Of a stretch of 64,000 nt of DNA, positions 1 to 12,800 are shown piece by piece; the stretch's first letter is position 1, and every line of letters starts with the position of its first letter. Below the pieces are notes generated by a model, which was not told the origin of the DNA, did no database searches, and saw only the letters and a list, made by a program, of their open reading frames with translations. Location of the stretch: the NCBI GenBank assembly GCA_961205875.1, contig OY540817.1, forward strand, positions 13,675,001 through 13,739,000, in the 5' to 3' direction. The position numbers and the translations under genes are program-made. This DNA is from Sialis fuliginosa (lineage: Eukaryota; Arthropoda; Insecta; Megaloptera; Sialidae).

Positions 1-800
1 GGGAGCCTGGTACTTTTTTATAAGCTGTTTGTTAGTAAATATGACAAAGTGTAACATTCGATGTAACAAACTACAGGTATTTAAAGTGTTTTCTTTCATT
101 TTTTATCAAAACATACAGAATGATTGTACGGAAATATGTGAATAATACTTTAATGTCCGGTTTCACAAACAATAAACACCTACAGTTTATCTTAAACTGT
201 TTGGTAACTATTGTCATGTACTCCAAACAAGTACAAGTAAGAACTAGAAATTTAAACAGTTTGCTTCATTTATCAGTTACTATATTCAAGTAGGAGATAA
301 CTGAATTTCTGATAGCTGTTTATTGAAACCAGGTATAAGGTATGCTGTTTTTATACTCTTGTATGTTATTAAGTATGTTTGCCCTATTTTTTATTTTGTA
401 AAACTGTCGTGTTTGTTACAGAGAAAGTGTTTTTGATAGTTGAAGATGTTATTTTTGTCTGTGGTTTTTATTTCTTAATTTTATGTATTGTTATAAATAG
501 AATCATGTTCATTTTAGCCAAACCTATGAAGTGTGTCTCAGAGGAATGTGGCTATGTTCTTTAATGACCGAATAAAACCCTGCCAATTATCTGTTTGTTT
601 TATTGTTCCTACACCAGAAAAACACCAATTGTTTTTAAAATAATTATCGTAGTTTTATTACAAGCAGTGACGTCGCTGAATAGTATAGATAGGTTTTAAT
701 TTTTTTACACATTAGGCGGGTGTCATCCTCTAGTATCACCCGAGACCCCTCCTTCAATGGCGCGACTGATTACAAGTAAGTACATATATATTCTAACTAG

Positions 801-998
801 TTTTTTTGAGAGCCCGTTTACACAGCGCTGTAACGGCTTTTTCCCGTGCGTCTAGCAGTGGCACTATATTTCATATGAGAGTGTTCACACGACACATAGC
901 CGACCGTGTGTCGTATAAACACTCATATGAAATATAGTGCCACTGCTGGGCGCACGGGAAAAAGCCGTTACGACGCTGTGTACAGGCTCTCAAAAAAA
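801..998. mobile_element. Foldback (snapback) MITE-like element
   Basis: The two halves are near-perfect reverse complements. It starts TTTTTTTGAGAGCC and ends GGCTCTCAAAAAAA, with arms of about 90 bp meeting at a short centre near 899-905. It contains no open frame of note. Arms of this length with almost no spacer are typical of foldback or palindromic MITEs. No convincing target-site duplication was seen, so the superfamily is open. Confidence 0.75.
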
Positions 999-2489
999 TT
1001 AAATGATTTTTTATTAGTCACCAATCACCCATATTAGTGATAGCTTTTGGATCACCAAACTTATCTATATACATATGTAGTAAATACTGCAATTTTACAA
1101 ATTCTATTATTACCTACCTATTAACTACTACTTAAATTTTATAATTTGATTAGTATAATTAGCACTACATGTTTAAATATTTATATATATAGCTGCAATA
1201 TTCGCATAATTTGTTTTTCGTTAGTAGGAAATATGTATAAGGAACCTGTAAATTTTGCCTAATTTAATTAAATTTAACAAAATAAATTTAGGAAATCTAG
1301 TAGATAGTTACGGTATAGATAAATAGTTCATACTGATTACTACATTTGTAAATATCAAATATTAAACGATTATATCTATACAGTGGCGCCGGAGCCGTGG
1401 GGGGAGGGGCTACCCATCTGAGCGATTTAGGGTTTCGCAGATATCTTGGGATACTTTTAACTTAAAAAAAACATTGCCACTTTAACGATCCCATGATTTC
1501 CCCATGTTTTATGAAAAATATGCAATTTTTAAGGTCACTTTCAAATGGATTTATCAGAATGAATTTTTTTATCAAATAAACAACTAAAGGGCATTTAATT
1601 AAAGAAATATTTGTTTCCTAGTTATAGACGCTCAAATTGAAATATGTATTTTTTTCTTTGATTGCAAATAACTTGGTCAAAAATGGTTGTACAGCAATAA
1701 AAAAGCAATCTACAAATATCCTTTATTTGATTTTGACCAAAAAAATTTCTTAAGTCCTGTAGAGCCTCTCAAAATTGATAAATAAACATTTAAAAAAAAA
1801 ACTTTTCGACGTTTCATCTTCAAAAAAATAAATTATTCCTATCTACGTAATATACTTATTTGTATAATATATCATAATCCCTACATTTTATTGGTATTTA
1901 ATTCATCAATGTGAGTAACCGTCCCTCTGATAAAAAATAATTATGTTGAGGTGGTGCTTACGATTAACGCAAAATGCTTATACATAGACAATCGCGTACT
2001 TTACTCAACCTAATTGTTAAAATACCACTGATATAATAATAATATTAACAATCGTTTAAACGACATTTGTGCAACATTACTATTACAATTTTCTCACACT
2101 GAGAGCGTGTTTTGACATGGTGAAGATGATTCCGTGGTGATATGAACGCTTGGTTAACGCGCTTACATAAAACAACGTCGGCAGCTGTCAAAAGCGTTTA
2201 TCAAAGGTGGCTCATTTGTGCATTTGAACTGTTGCACAAACAGACCTGTATTTCTACACACTTTGTGTGTGTTTTCTAGATCGCACTGTTCCGCGTTGTT
2301 AAAGTCCGCGGAGAAAATAGGTGACCGTTGATTGACTGACTCTTTTGTTTTTAATATGATATTATTTAGATGCAATGTTGTGTAAATGATGACCTCATGG
2401 GATTTTAATACTTATGTAATATATAGTCATAGTTCAGAAGACAAAGCAATTCATTTCATAGTAAACAGAACAATCGAAATAATTAAAGC

Positions 2490-2765
2490 CAGTGGCTTCG
2501 CTAAGGGGGGACGGACGTTATTTTAAGCTTCCAGAGAGTAAAATGTGTAAAAAAAATTTTTTGGTCATTGAAAGTCTATAAGCGGTGTGATAACCATCCA
2601 ATTTATTTTTAAAAATGAATATTTTTTTTGTCGTTAAAAAATCACAGGGGTAACAGTCGGTAACACCCATCTAATATGTAAAAAATATAACCTATTGACT
2701 TTGGGGGGGGGGGACACTCTCGATTTCCACCCTGGGTGTAACCCCTCCCCCTAGTGACGCCACTG
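2490..2765. mobile_element. hAT-type MITE with 8-bp target-site duplication
   Basis: The left end reads CAGTGGCTTCGC and the right end GACGCCACTG, giving short terminal inverted repeats of the CAGTGGC type. The flanking octamers are ATTAAAGC (2482-2489) and ATTAAGGC (2766-2773), an 8-bp duplication with one mismatch, the length characteristic of hAT transposases. The interior is non-coding and carries a G tract at 2703-2713. The one mismatch suggests some age. Confidence 0.7.
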
Positions 2766-3902
2766 ATTAAGGCTACAAACCAAGATGAGACTATTCTCGA
2801 TCTCGGTCTCGTAACGAAATATTTGGGCAATATATGGTAAAGGGACATTCTTTTTTTGTAGATTTTTTATGGACTTCGCGATGGATAGTTCTATAAATGT
2901 TTTGAAAATCTAATTTTTGGGTTTTTGTTTATTCCGATTTCGTCCCCCCCCCCCATGATCGGTGCCTCCGGGGCATTGCCCTGACTATCCCGGTGGTTGT
3001 TACGACCCTGAAGCACAGAAAGGGTGTTAAACTTTTTTATTTTCAATTAAAGTATAAACACGAAGGAAACAAATACGATAAAATAAATAACAAAAATCAG
3101 ATATTAAGAAAATCATATAAATATACATATGTATATGCTTATACCTTATTTAGGTCAATATTTACAGTTTATTTATATTAATTAGTTCCTTGACCTAGAA
3201 TAAATGCAAATTGTGTTCAAGTAAGTATCTATTTTACACGCCGTTAATATTTACAGCCAATTATAGACAATGGGTAACTTGTCACCACTGTTGTTCTTCA
3301 AATCGGATTATTTCGATAAATTAGGCCGGGATTCTCAAATGTTTCATAAAAATTTATTTAATAATTCAAGGGTCAATAACCCAGTCAAACTATATTTTTT
3401 TATAAAATAACTTAAATGTTAAAATTAACCTTATTAATAATATTGATAAATAATATATAACATTTTCTGTTAAAAAATTCCATGTCAAAAATACGACATA
3501 GACGGCGAAATTAATGTGATGTCTGTAATGAAAGCATCTATTATATTTTATTGAAAATATAATTGCTAAAAAATCCGCTACTGGTTTTTAGTAAAGATGT
3601 AATACAATAATATTTTGACATCCAGATGAGAAATATTCCTTGTAATTTTTTATTCATAAAAAGTTTTATGAGTACCCCATATAAAATGAACCTTTAACAT
3701 TGCACTTGCTTGATATTCTGTATAAATAATCAGTGGAACGGAAAGCACAGTGCCTCCATCGAATCCCCTAATAATGGCCTAATAAACCGACAAATTCGAT
3801 TGCAGGTTTATTTAACATTAAAAACATACATATATTTAAATTATCATGTTGTCGACCTACTTATAAAAAATCTAGTGTAAAAACGTTCCATCAATCTAAT
3901 AA

Positions 3903-4670
3903 AAATATCGGTATGGAGAACCATACATGACTTCCATGTTCTATCTATCTTTTTAAATATTTTTTAAATATACATTTTTTAATTTTAAATATTTTATTTA
4001 TATAACCTACTACTATGAATATCGTAATACATTAAAAAAACATATATACTTACAACGGTTACAGCTCTTTTTGCCATTTGTATATAAATATTAGTTTTCT
4101 AATGTCAAAAACATAATTCACATTCGTAGAAAAACTAATTTGACAATTTGAATTTAGTTGCATTTGTTTCCAAGGCAACATGAATTAATGACATATTAGT
4201 ATTTAAAATTCAAATTTTAAGTGTGTTTTTCATCCCTTTAATGGCTGTTTAGGCACGTACAAATAATAAATGTCCCTTAGATTCAATTGAACTGCAAATG
4301 TACCAAATCTTATCAAAATTAGTGAGATAATACTCGCAATATTAATTTTTTTGACGAAAAAAGTTACAAAATATCGAATATTTCCAAAACCCCTTATCTG
4401 ATTAGCACCAAAATCAATAGGTCTGGAGTACTCACTGAGACAAATATTTTCCCCAAAAATAATTCAGATCGGTGCATTTTTACAGTAGTTATCGTGAACG
4501 AAAAAAAAATCTACATCCTGACAGACAGACACACGCACAGCCGCCATGCGGAAATTAACTTTTCTTTACGTTTTGAAGTTAGTACAATCAGAATTTGTCA
4601 TTTTCTCGGACACGATTTTTCGATGGTATTACAATACTTCCATTTCCTTCAGAACATGGAAGTAAAAACA
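3903..4670. mobile_element. Family A dispersed element, copy 1
   Basis: This ~770-bp segment is closely matched by 54024-54820 over its whole length, apart from small indels. Its ends carry an inverted ACTTCCATGTTCT / AGAACATGGAAGT pair. It is non-coding and contains a short CAGACAGACACACGCACA run that is expanded in copy 2. A non-autonomous DNA transposon or MITE is the likeliest identity; no transposase is present. Confidence 0.7.
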
Positions 4671-4840
4671 CTCACGCAAATAAAAAAGTTAATAAATATG
4701 TAAATTGTATATATTGGGATAGTTGATAATACTGCCCAATCAATATCATCATGAAATTAAAACTGGACCGTTCGTTACAGTATGAAGTTATTATTACAAT
4801 ATTTAAATTTATTATTATTAATTTATGCATTTAATGGATT

Positions 4841-4928
4841 ATGGCTTCTGGGTAAAAACCACGTCGATTTGGTAGTTCTTTCGGTCAATGTTTCGATGCA
4901 CATTGCAGTGGACATCTTCAGGGCTCTA
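4841..4928 (-). repeat. Short dispersed repeat with hammerhead-like core, copy 1
   Basis: Read on the minus strand, this ~90-bp unit matches 25255-25350 (plus strand) and, in its core, 6890-6935. The conserved core is CTGAAGA, then about 20 bp that can form a short stem (CAC...GTG), then GAAAC. CTGANGA and GAAA are the two conserved boxes of hammerhead ribozymes, which are known from Penelope-like retroelements. That it folds or cleaves is only inference. Confidence 0.4.
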
Positions 4929-6889
4929 TTGAAAGTGCACTGATCCATATCAGAGGGTGATCGCCAGACATAAAAAAATAGTATAGAAATAAGTACCTAT
5001 AAGGACTTCAACATAAAATTTCGTTAATATATTATTGAAAGTATCGTATCAATATTATAATAATGTTGTAGAATTTGACCATCGTACATTGGAATTTCAA
5101 TGTTATTTTAGACAATTTAGACATATACAAATATATGCATGCATACTTCATCCCCCTCCCGGAAATTTGCGTTAGTTAACTTATAGCTAGAACAAAAAAA
5201 ATATAACTGCATATTTTGAAAATAATTTCTTGCCTAAAAATTGTTACTACATTAAATACAAACTTATATGATGGCAGTCTCAGAATAGAGAAAAGTATGG
5301 ACATGAACTTGTTGTGTGTTGATGGTTGTACCCCCCTCCACCCGAAAAATATCTCTGGCTGCGGCACTGCTTCACCCCTATAAATAATAATCACCAAGGA
5401 TATTGATAAATTAACAGCATGATGTTTTCATAAAAAGAGAATCTTAGGTCAGTGAGAGTCTTATGAATTATTGTTCCAATTTCAATCAATTAAATTCAAT
5501 TCAAGGATAAATATACGATAAAATGTATTTATATAGAGCTACCAAGGCTAGTCACCGCCCAGATATCAGTCCTAATGGGTTAAACAATATTTTGAAATAT
5601 ATTTTTCTTGTCGTTTCATTTAAAAAATAAAATTAGCAAATTCTTTTCTCGATCAGATATCTTCAAATTTCTTTTATCAGACCATAACAAGCTATTTTGG
5701 TTTGAAATATTACGATATATGAAATATGAGGTGGTAACTCTAACTTTATAAGGTTTGCAAATTGGCAGAGAGATAAGGAAAAATCCCCACCACCCCCACC
5801 ATCGATAATATTTTTTGAAACATTTACACACTCTTCCCCAAAAAACTATCTAGTAAATGAAATCCTTACAGGATATGGCACTGTTTTCTATATGGATTGT
5901 ATATATACAAATCAAAATTACTAACTACAGTAAAAAAAACAGTAAATTAAAGTAGAAAATTCAAATTGGGAAAGGAGAAAGAGGGCAGAAGTAGATTTGA
6001 GATAACCTTTTGGCTTCTGGATATGTGTTTATACTTAACTAATTCATTATATTTACAATAATGCAGTACACGCATAAAAAAGTTTGCTTGAAGTAAGAGA
6101 AAATATTGTTTAAATCAAAGAATTTATTGTTTTCGAGTGACAGTATTATTTTAAAAAGAAACAATATTTAAGAAAAGTAGATTAAGAATATATTCTAATA
6201 TTAAAAAAAAATATTGTTTTCGATATATGTATATATGAAACAAGGATTGTCTTGACCCATTGAAATTTTTTTCTTAGTATCTACGTAAAAAAACAAAATT
6301 TATTTACTACCGAATGAATAACATACATAATACCCATTGAAAACCATCCTCATTTGAAAAGGAACTTCTAAAAATATATATTTTAGAGCAACAAAAGATT
6401 TTAGAATGTATTGCATAACAAAAATATAATAACATTGAATTATGAATATCCTATTTTTAAAAATAAACTTTACAATAGGATGCATCTGCAGATATTTTAG
6501 TTCAAACAATAGTTCCAAAATAGATAAAATTTGCATTACAACATCCATTGTTCGAAGTCAGGCGTATTTTTTAGTGAATGATCTATTTTTTTTCATGGCC
6601 AAAAAGTGATTCATTAAAAATCTGTATATTATATATTTTCGAATTATTGATTAACAATCGTAAACAGTATTTGATGTTAGGTTTTTGAACTAATATTTAA
6701 TACAAGTATAATAAGTATAATGTCTATATATGTAGTATATTTTAATACCTTTATTTCGATAAAAATATAATTAATATATAAAGCAGTATGATGCAAGAAG
6801 AACTGAAAGAAAACGTGATGAGAAATAAATAATATTAAAATTATAGATGCTTCATTATTAAATTAGTTTAATATCGAGCATGAATGTTA

Positions 6890-6935
6890 GCCTTGAAGAT
6901 GCCCACTGCAATGTGTGACGAAATGTTGACCACAA
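6890..6935 (+). repeat. Short dispersed repeat with hammerhead-like core, copy 2 (core only)
   Basis: It contains TTGAAGATGCCCACTGCAAT followed shortly by GACGAAATG, matching the cores at 4841-4928 (minus) and 25255-25350 (plus). The first box is mutated to TTGAAGA, so if this was ever a ribozyme this copy is probably dead. Confidence 0.35.
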
Positions 6936-7854
6936 GCTAAATCTGTATAGATTGAAGACGTTGAAGACATTATTTTATTATAATTATTTCATTAACCTCA
7001 ACATTTTCTTTGTCTACCATGAAGGATATTTACTACAAAACAAGGAGTGTCTGTGTTTTAGGGATGTTCAGAAGTCAAATCGACTATATACATATTAAAT
7101 AGCTGAGGCAAAAGTTAGACCTCAATGGTCGATAATAATTAATAATAATATTAATAATAAATGTACTAAATTAGAAATATTTTTTGATATTTGATAACTG
7201 TCATTACTAAATCATAATCTATGTACACTTAACTGTAAAACAGCTTAATTTAATGATAATCGGCCAATGGGTGTCCAAATGGTGGACATTTAAACTAATT
7301 ATTAGTGTTATCTATTTATTAATTATTATGTTATCATAGCATCTGTTTTACATTGTTTCAAAGGGTACCTTGCAAAAAGTGCCCCCCAAAGGGAATCAAA
7401 TGTCGAGTTAGCTGTTCGAAAGCATACGGTCAAAAAACATTTTTCCCCAAAATTTTGAACTGTTAGCCGCCATATTGGATGAGTTAGGGGGAAAAACGTG
7501 CATTTTCGATTTTATTTTTTTCTAAGTTTCTATTATAAAAAAAATCTGAAAAAATTCATATAACTACATTCGATCATTATCATCGTGCATAATTTTTTTG
7601 AAATTTTTTGGCGGGAAATTCCAACTCAAAAATTTTTTAAATTTTTTCGTGATAAAACTCAAGTATGTACTATCTCAGTTTTTTATTATAGAATAGTCAC
7701 TCAGAGATCTATTATTATGGATTTTTTTAGATTTTTAAATTTGGGGGATCTTAATGAAAAATTTCGAAAACAGTAAATATATTACCACGATTGTATCTCA
7801 CTGTGACAATGTATACAGGCTGATTCAGCAATGTCGTGCCAAACTTGAACAGTA

Positions 7855-8000
7855 AATTGAGAAAAATATTTTAACCGATATTATTGAAACTTGGTCGGAT
7901 GGTTGAGCCTGGCTTGAGGACGATCCCATTTCAAAATCATCAAAATCGTATGTAAGGGGAAGAGGTGACACTCCAAAATATTTATTTTTTATGTATGTAT
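7855..8000 (+). repeat. Family B dispersed element, fragment
   Basis: This ~145-bp fragment (from the ACCGATATTATTGAAACTTG block through the AAGGGGAAGAGGTGACA block) matches the central part of the fuller copy at 36694-37424 and the copy at 51379-51990. It has no ends of its own. It is non-coding. Confidence 0.6.
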
Positions 8001-9814
8001 TATAGTAAATATGTATAATATACGTGTTTATATAAGGTGTAACCTTTTATTTACCTTATACGGCAGAGTATAATATAAAATATCAATACCTGTTCTATAT
8101 TCAATTTAAAAAATGAGATAATAAATAGCCTTTCCCATGACAGGCAAATCCAATTTTAATAAGACACATGGTAACAAGGATAAACGAGCGTCGTGAAATG
8201 AAATAATGTAATTCCGAAATGGATTAAATCGTTCGTCTTCGAACTGGAATTCGCGGTTTTGTTTTATTTGACGTATTTCAATACCTGTTACTTATTGATG
8301 CCTTATCATAAATCAAAAGCAATCAAACAAAGGCTGCAGAAATACTTTCTACGAATAAAATGTCTATTTAGAGTAATGTGTATACAGGATGATCCATAAT
8401 TAGTATTCTTATTTGAGCCGTTCAAGTCGGCAAGAAATTCATTTCACAAAGTTTTTTGATTGCAAAAACTTACATATTGTAACGATTTATGAATCTTATT
8501 ATTAGGGCCAGAGATGAGACACTTCTCGATTTCATCTCGATCTTGGACGAAACTTCAGTTATAAAAATCGAGACCAAAGCTATAGATTTACATTAAATGC
8601 TGGGGGTCCTCGAATATTTATAGTTTTTATTCAATTTTAAATCTGCCTAATCCTTATAGTGTGAACAACGTCAAGTTGGAAAAATAGTATTTATGTATTC
8701 AGAAAAATTACAAATTTCATATTATCATTTTTTCAGGAAGGGGTGTATGCCACTTGGTGGTGGAGGTCTTAGTCTGGTAATCACAGGGACCGAAATCTAA
8801 TTATGGTTCGGGTTTAAATATAAATTTTGGTTCGGGCTCAGGTTTGGGTTCAGCATGATGCAAACTATTTGGGTTCAAAAACCGTTATTTTTTCAGGGTT
8901 CAGGTTTGAGTTCAAGTTTGTAATTGAACGAAAAAAAATTATAATTAACAAATAAAACATTTTCTGAAGAAGAAAAAACATTAATGGCCTTTAAAATATG
9001 GCTAGAAAAAAGGATAAAAAATAAAATTACATTTTAAAGATTGAAATATCTACTTTTCAAATTTTTTTACAAATTGAAATGTAATTCAATTATAGAATCA
9101 AAAAGTAAATAAAAAATATGTAAATTTTAGTAGTAGACTTGATAATTCACATCATACCATAAAATTCAAACAGATTTCCAGTTAGAACATTGTATATCTC
9201 CTTTAAAAATCATTGGAGAAAAATATTAAAAATAATTTATTGAACCTTTTAAAAATATATGGTTACCGGTTATCTATGAAAAGGTTTGGATTTATGTTAA
9301 TGTAAAATATGGCTTTTTTCGGATTTCGGGTTCAGGTTCAAATCCTGGGTAAATGTGTATTTTTTTAGTCAGAGCCTTCATTAAAAGTTTATGCACCTTT
9401 GAGAAAAGTACCCAAATACTCCCCTAAATGATTCTTTTGATATTAAATTAGGTTAATTTTATTTATGTATACTTAATTAATCGAATTACACGTTTGTATA
9501 AATAACATCTTTATTTTCATCTGAAATGCGGAATTTGTTAATCTTAATTAAAAATTGATTGATCTCAAACCGGGCATGATTTTTAATTGAAAAGGTATAG
9601 TAATGGACGTTGTAACACCCTGTATATGCATATAGAGACCACTGGCTAACGGTGTGATGTAACTTGAATAAAACGTCGGTCGTGACAAGAGCAATGATTT
9701 AATTATTTCACCACCAAATTTGTTGACAGCGTCCTTGGTGCTCTCTCGATCCTCCCCGGTCACGAAGAGATGTTACATTTTAGGGCACTAAATGGGGGGA
9801 ATTGCTCTCCACTT

Positions 9815-9884
9815 TATGTATATAAATACTACATTAACATAACAATAACTATCATCTGATTTGTGAACGGACTTAATAACAATC
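9815..9884 (+). promoter_or_regulatory. Core promoter and 5' UTR of the cuticular protein gene
   Basis: A TATAAATA box lies at 9821-9828. About 30 bp downstream is an ATCATCTG initiator-like sequence (9851), the expected TATA-to-start spacing, and the start codon follows at 9885, giving a ~35-nt leader. Strong TATA promoters with short leaders are usual for insect cuticle genes, which are pulsed by moulting hormone. No hormone-receptor site was identified with confidence. Confidence 0.6.
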
Positions 9885-12800
9885 ATGGAACTCATTGTAA
9901 GTGTTTTTGTTATTTGTTTATACATTGTTTATATTAGATCAATTGTTTCGAAGCTAAACCGACTAACTTGAATTTTTTTCGCTATTGTTTAATTTTGTTA
10001 TATGTCAGTGAAGTGATAGTAATTTAAATTAAAATAATTAACTTCCTTGCAGAATTAGTTGCTTTAACTTCTGGAAGGTTTATTATAAAATATTTTTTTA
10101 CATTATATTTTTTTGCGGGTAAAACAAAAATTTTCATCAGCTTCTATTTAAGAAACGATGTTACCTATAGAAAATAGATATTTTGTTTGGAAAATCCAGA
10201 ATATAAATTATCAACAAAAATGTTTACAACTTGATAATATTTTGCTTTGAACTTTTCATACTTTACTTAAAATGCAATATTTATTTAATATTTATTTAAA
10301 AAAAATCTATCAGAATATATATATCTTTTATTTGCTACTTGATAATATTTTACTTTATAGTTTTGATACTTAATTTGCAAATTATATAAATATTTATGCA
10401 GAATATTCTACTATCAACATATTTTTCATCTGCTATTTAACATTGGTGAAATACTTTTCTTAACAATTTATAAATGCGTTTACATAAATAACATTTTTTT
10501 CAAGGAAATTTTTTTTTAACTAAATGTTCCTTTAGTTAATTAAACCAATATTTTTTAAAAATTTTAAAGTGATAGCACTCTAATATAAAATAAGAAACAA
10601 TAGTATAGGTATCAAAGTTAATCATTTAGTCGAACGATATTATAATAACATGTAATTTTATTAATATTTATATACGATGCATTGATAAGTATGTATTATC
10701 GTAAATTATTTTCTTTAAAAAAACTATTCCTTGTTTAAATGTAACGCCCGGTATTATAAGAATTTTCTTTCTCAAGCAAACTAATAACCGATATTATAAA
10801 CAAGCTAGCAAAATTTGCTAGCTTGTAAGCACTTCCAAATGAGGTTTCAAACGTATCTGACAGTTCTCTTTAAGTTTCATGAAATGTTTGACAATTTTCG
10901 CGCACGCGTGTTAGATAAACACCAACGGTATTAAAACAGTGGTGATATTATGAAAATTATTTTGTACGGTCAAAATCGTCAACTGTGTTACAATTAGTTG
11001 AAGTATCACTGCTCTAAATTCAATAGCTAATCCATAGATACTAGTACAGAAATGTGAAGTTACAAAATAAAAAAACTGTAATTAATATATGTTGATATTT
11101 TAGTGAATCTTGAGTTTAGTTGAAATTATAAAACTGCCCTATTGAATGTACTAACTTATATTTAAATTATATTTTTAGTTAACGCTGACATTAGCAACGA
11201 TGCTGGGACCACTGTGCATGGCCGGCCGGTTAGATCAGCGGTACTTACCTCCTGTATCCGGAGGAGGAGGTGGCGGAGGTATCTTGGCACCACCGTTTGG
11301 GGGATCCGGTGCAGCACCGGCTTTCCCCGGAGGACAACAACATTATCCCACAGGACCGTTCATTCCGATTGTCAAATATGAAAATAATCCAAACAGAGGA
11401 GATGGTGTATACAGTTTCTCGTGAGTTTAATAGTTATTAAAATATTTAATTAGTTTTATAATGTGTGGGGAATTAGACTGCAGTATAGTTATTTATTTTT
11501 CGCTCCTTTAATTTTTTAAAAATGTTTCGAACAAGAAATTCTTATTTTTTCACGCAGTATTAGATCATTAAAATAAAAATATATATAGGTTCTTATTTTA
11601 AAAAAAGTTACCATAAAAAAACACCAGCAAATCAAAATATGAATTGTCCTGATATTTCCCCCTTTAAAGTCCAAACTGAGTAATTTTTGTCTGAAAAGTT
11701 TTTCTGTAATCAAAATAAAAATTCGTAACGTTTTATTTTGAACACCCGGTATATTTTAGCGTCCGAAATTAAATATTGGCCCAGTTTAGTTTTGATAATA
11801 TATTAAATATTCAATATTAAAGAAAATGCGACTGACACTTATGTTATTGATTTATACTTACATAAATGAAATGTATCATGAAAAATTTTTATAAAAATTT
11901 ATTTTAATTATTTTAGAAAATATATTATAGATTTTAAAATATTTTAGTCCGTATAGTATTGTATAAAAAATCATGTGGTGGCCACAGCAATTAATTCATT
12001 CTTTACTTATGATATGCTATCAAAGTAGTAGTTAATGGAGACATTTTTGTTAGTTGTATTTTTTTCTTAAAATATAAAAAAATAATAAAACAAAGTTAAT
12101 TACTATATTTATTTCTTATTATTTATAAAAAATAACAAAGAAATTTTAAAAAATAGTAAGTGTTAATCACAAAACAATGAATATAAATAAAAACATATAA
12201 ATTTTAATTAATGCGACATCTGGTGCTACATAGATTTTGATAGCAATACAATATCCGGTTTGAATTTGAAAATATTTATTTATTATTTCTCCTAAAGATC
12301 GAATTGGAACTTTACGCAGGCCGGAGGTTGCCCACCGTTGATATGTATCATATATTGTTATAACTTATCTATCTGCTAATATTATTAACAATAGTGCGCT
12401 CTCTAAAGGTCACTTTAAGTTGATTATCCTTGCATTTTGCATACAAAAAAAAAATAAAAAATGTAATCGGTTTGAGAATCTATATCATTGACGTCAGTGT
12501 TCAATAATATAGTGTGAGATTTTTTGGATAACAAGTGAACTCCTGACGTCATCCGTGCTTCTTTTGTGCACTAAAAAAACCTGTTGCTTAGGAAACAGCT
12601 CGTAATAAATTGAGATCATCTATGAACGGTAAACTCTGTGGCATTGTTATAATTGCATTCATATTTATACTTTCTTGCTAATGTATTTCTTCATATAATT
12701 CTAACATTAATTTAAACTGATTTTAAGCTAAGGTATAAACTATAAAGAAATAATACAAAAATTAGTGAATAAATGAAAATCAGTGGTTTTTACCAGTTCT

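Larger units (their letters stand above)
1..9884. other. Gene-free, repeat-rich upstream region
   Basis: I see no coding exon here: the longest open frames are under 90 codons, have no recognisable domain and sit in AT-rich or repeated DNA. The stretch holds a foldback element (801-998), a hAT-type MITE (2490-2765), a ~770-bp dispersed element (3903-4670), a hammerhead-like short repeat (4841-4928 and again near 6890), a fragment of a second dispersed family (7855-8000), poly-G/C tracts (2703-2713, 2945-2954) and a degenerate GGTTCRGG-rich patch (8806-8936 and 9316-9350). The last ~60 bp before 9885 contain the cuticular gene promoter. Confidence 0.6.

Noticed and set aside
4494..4703. Open frame shared with 54579-54857
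   Set aside because: The two frames are alike only because both lie in copies of the same family A element; the microsatellite supplies much of the second one and neither looks like a protein family.
9335..9352. Perfect B-box-like GGTTCAAATCC, considered as a tRNA or SINE promoter
   Set aside because: No A box or tRNA fold upstream; it is part of a GGTTCRGG-rich patch.
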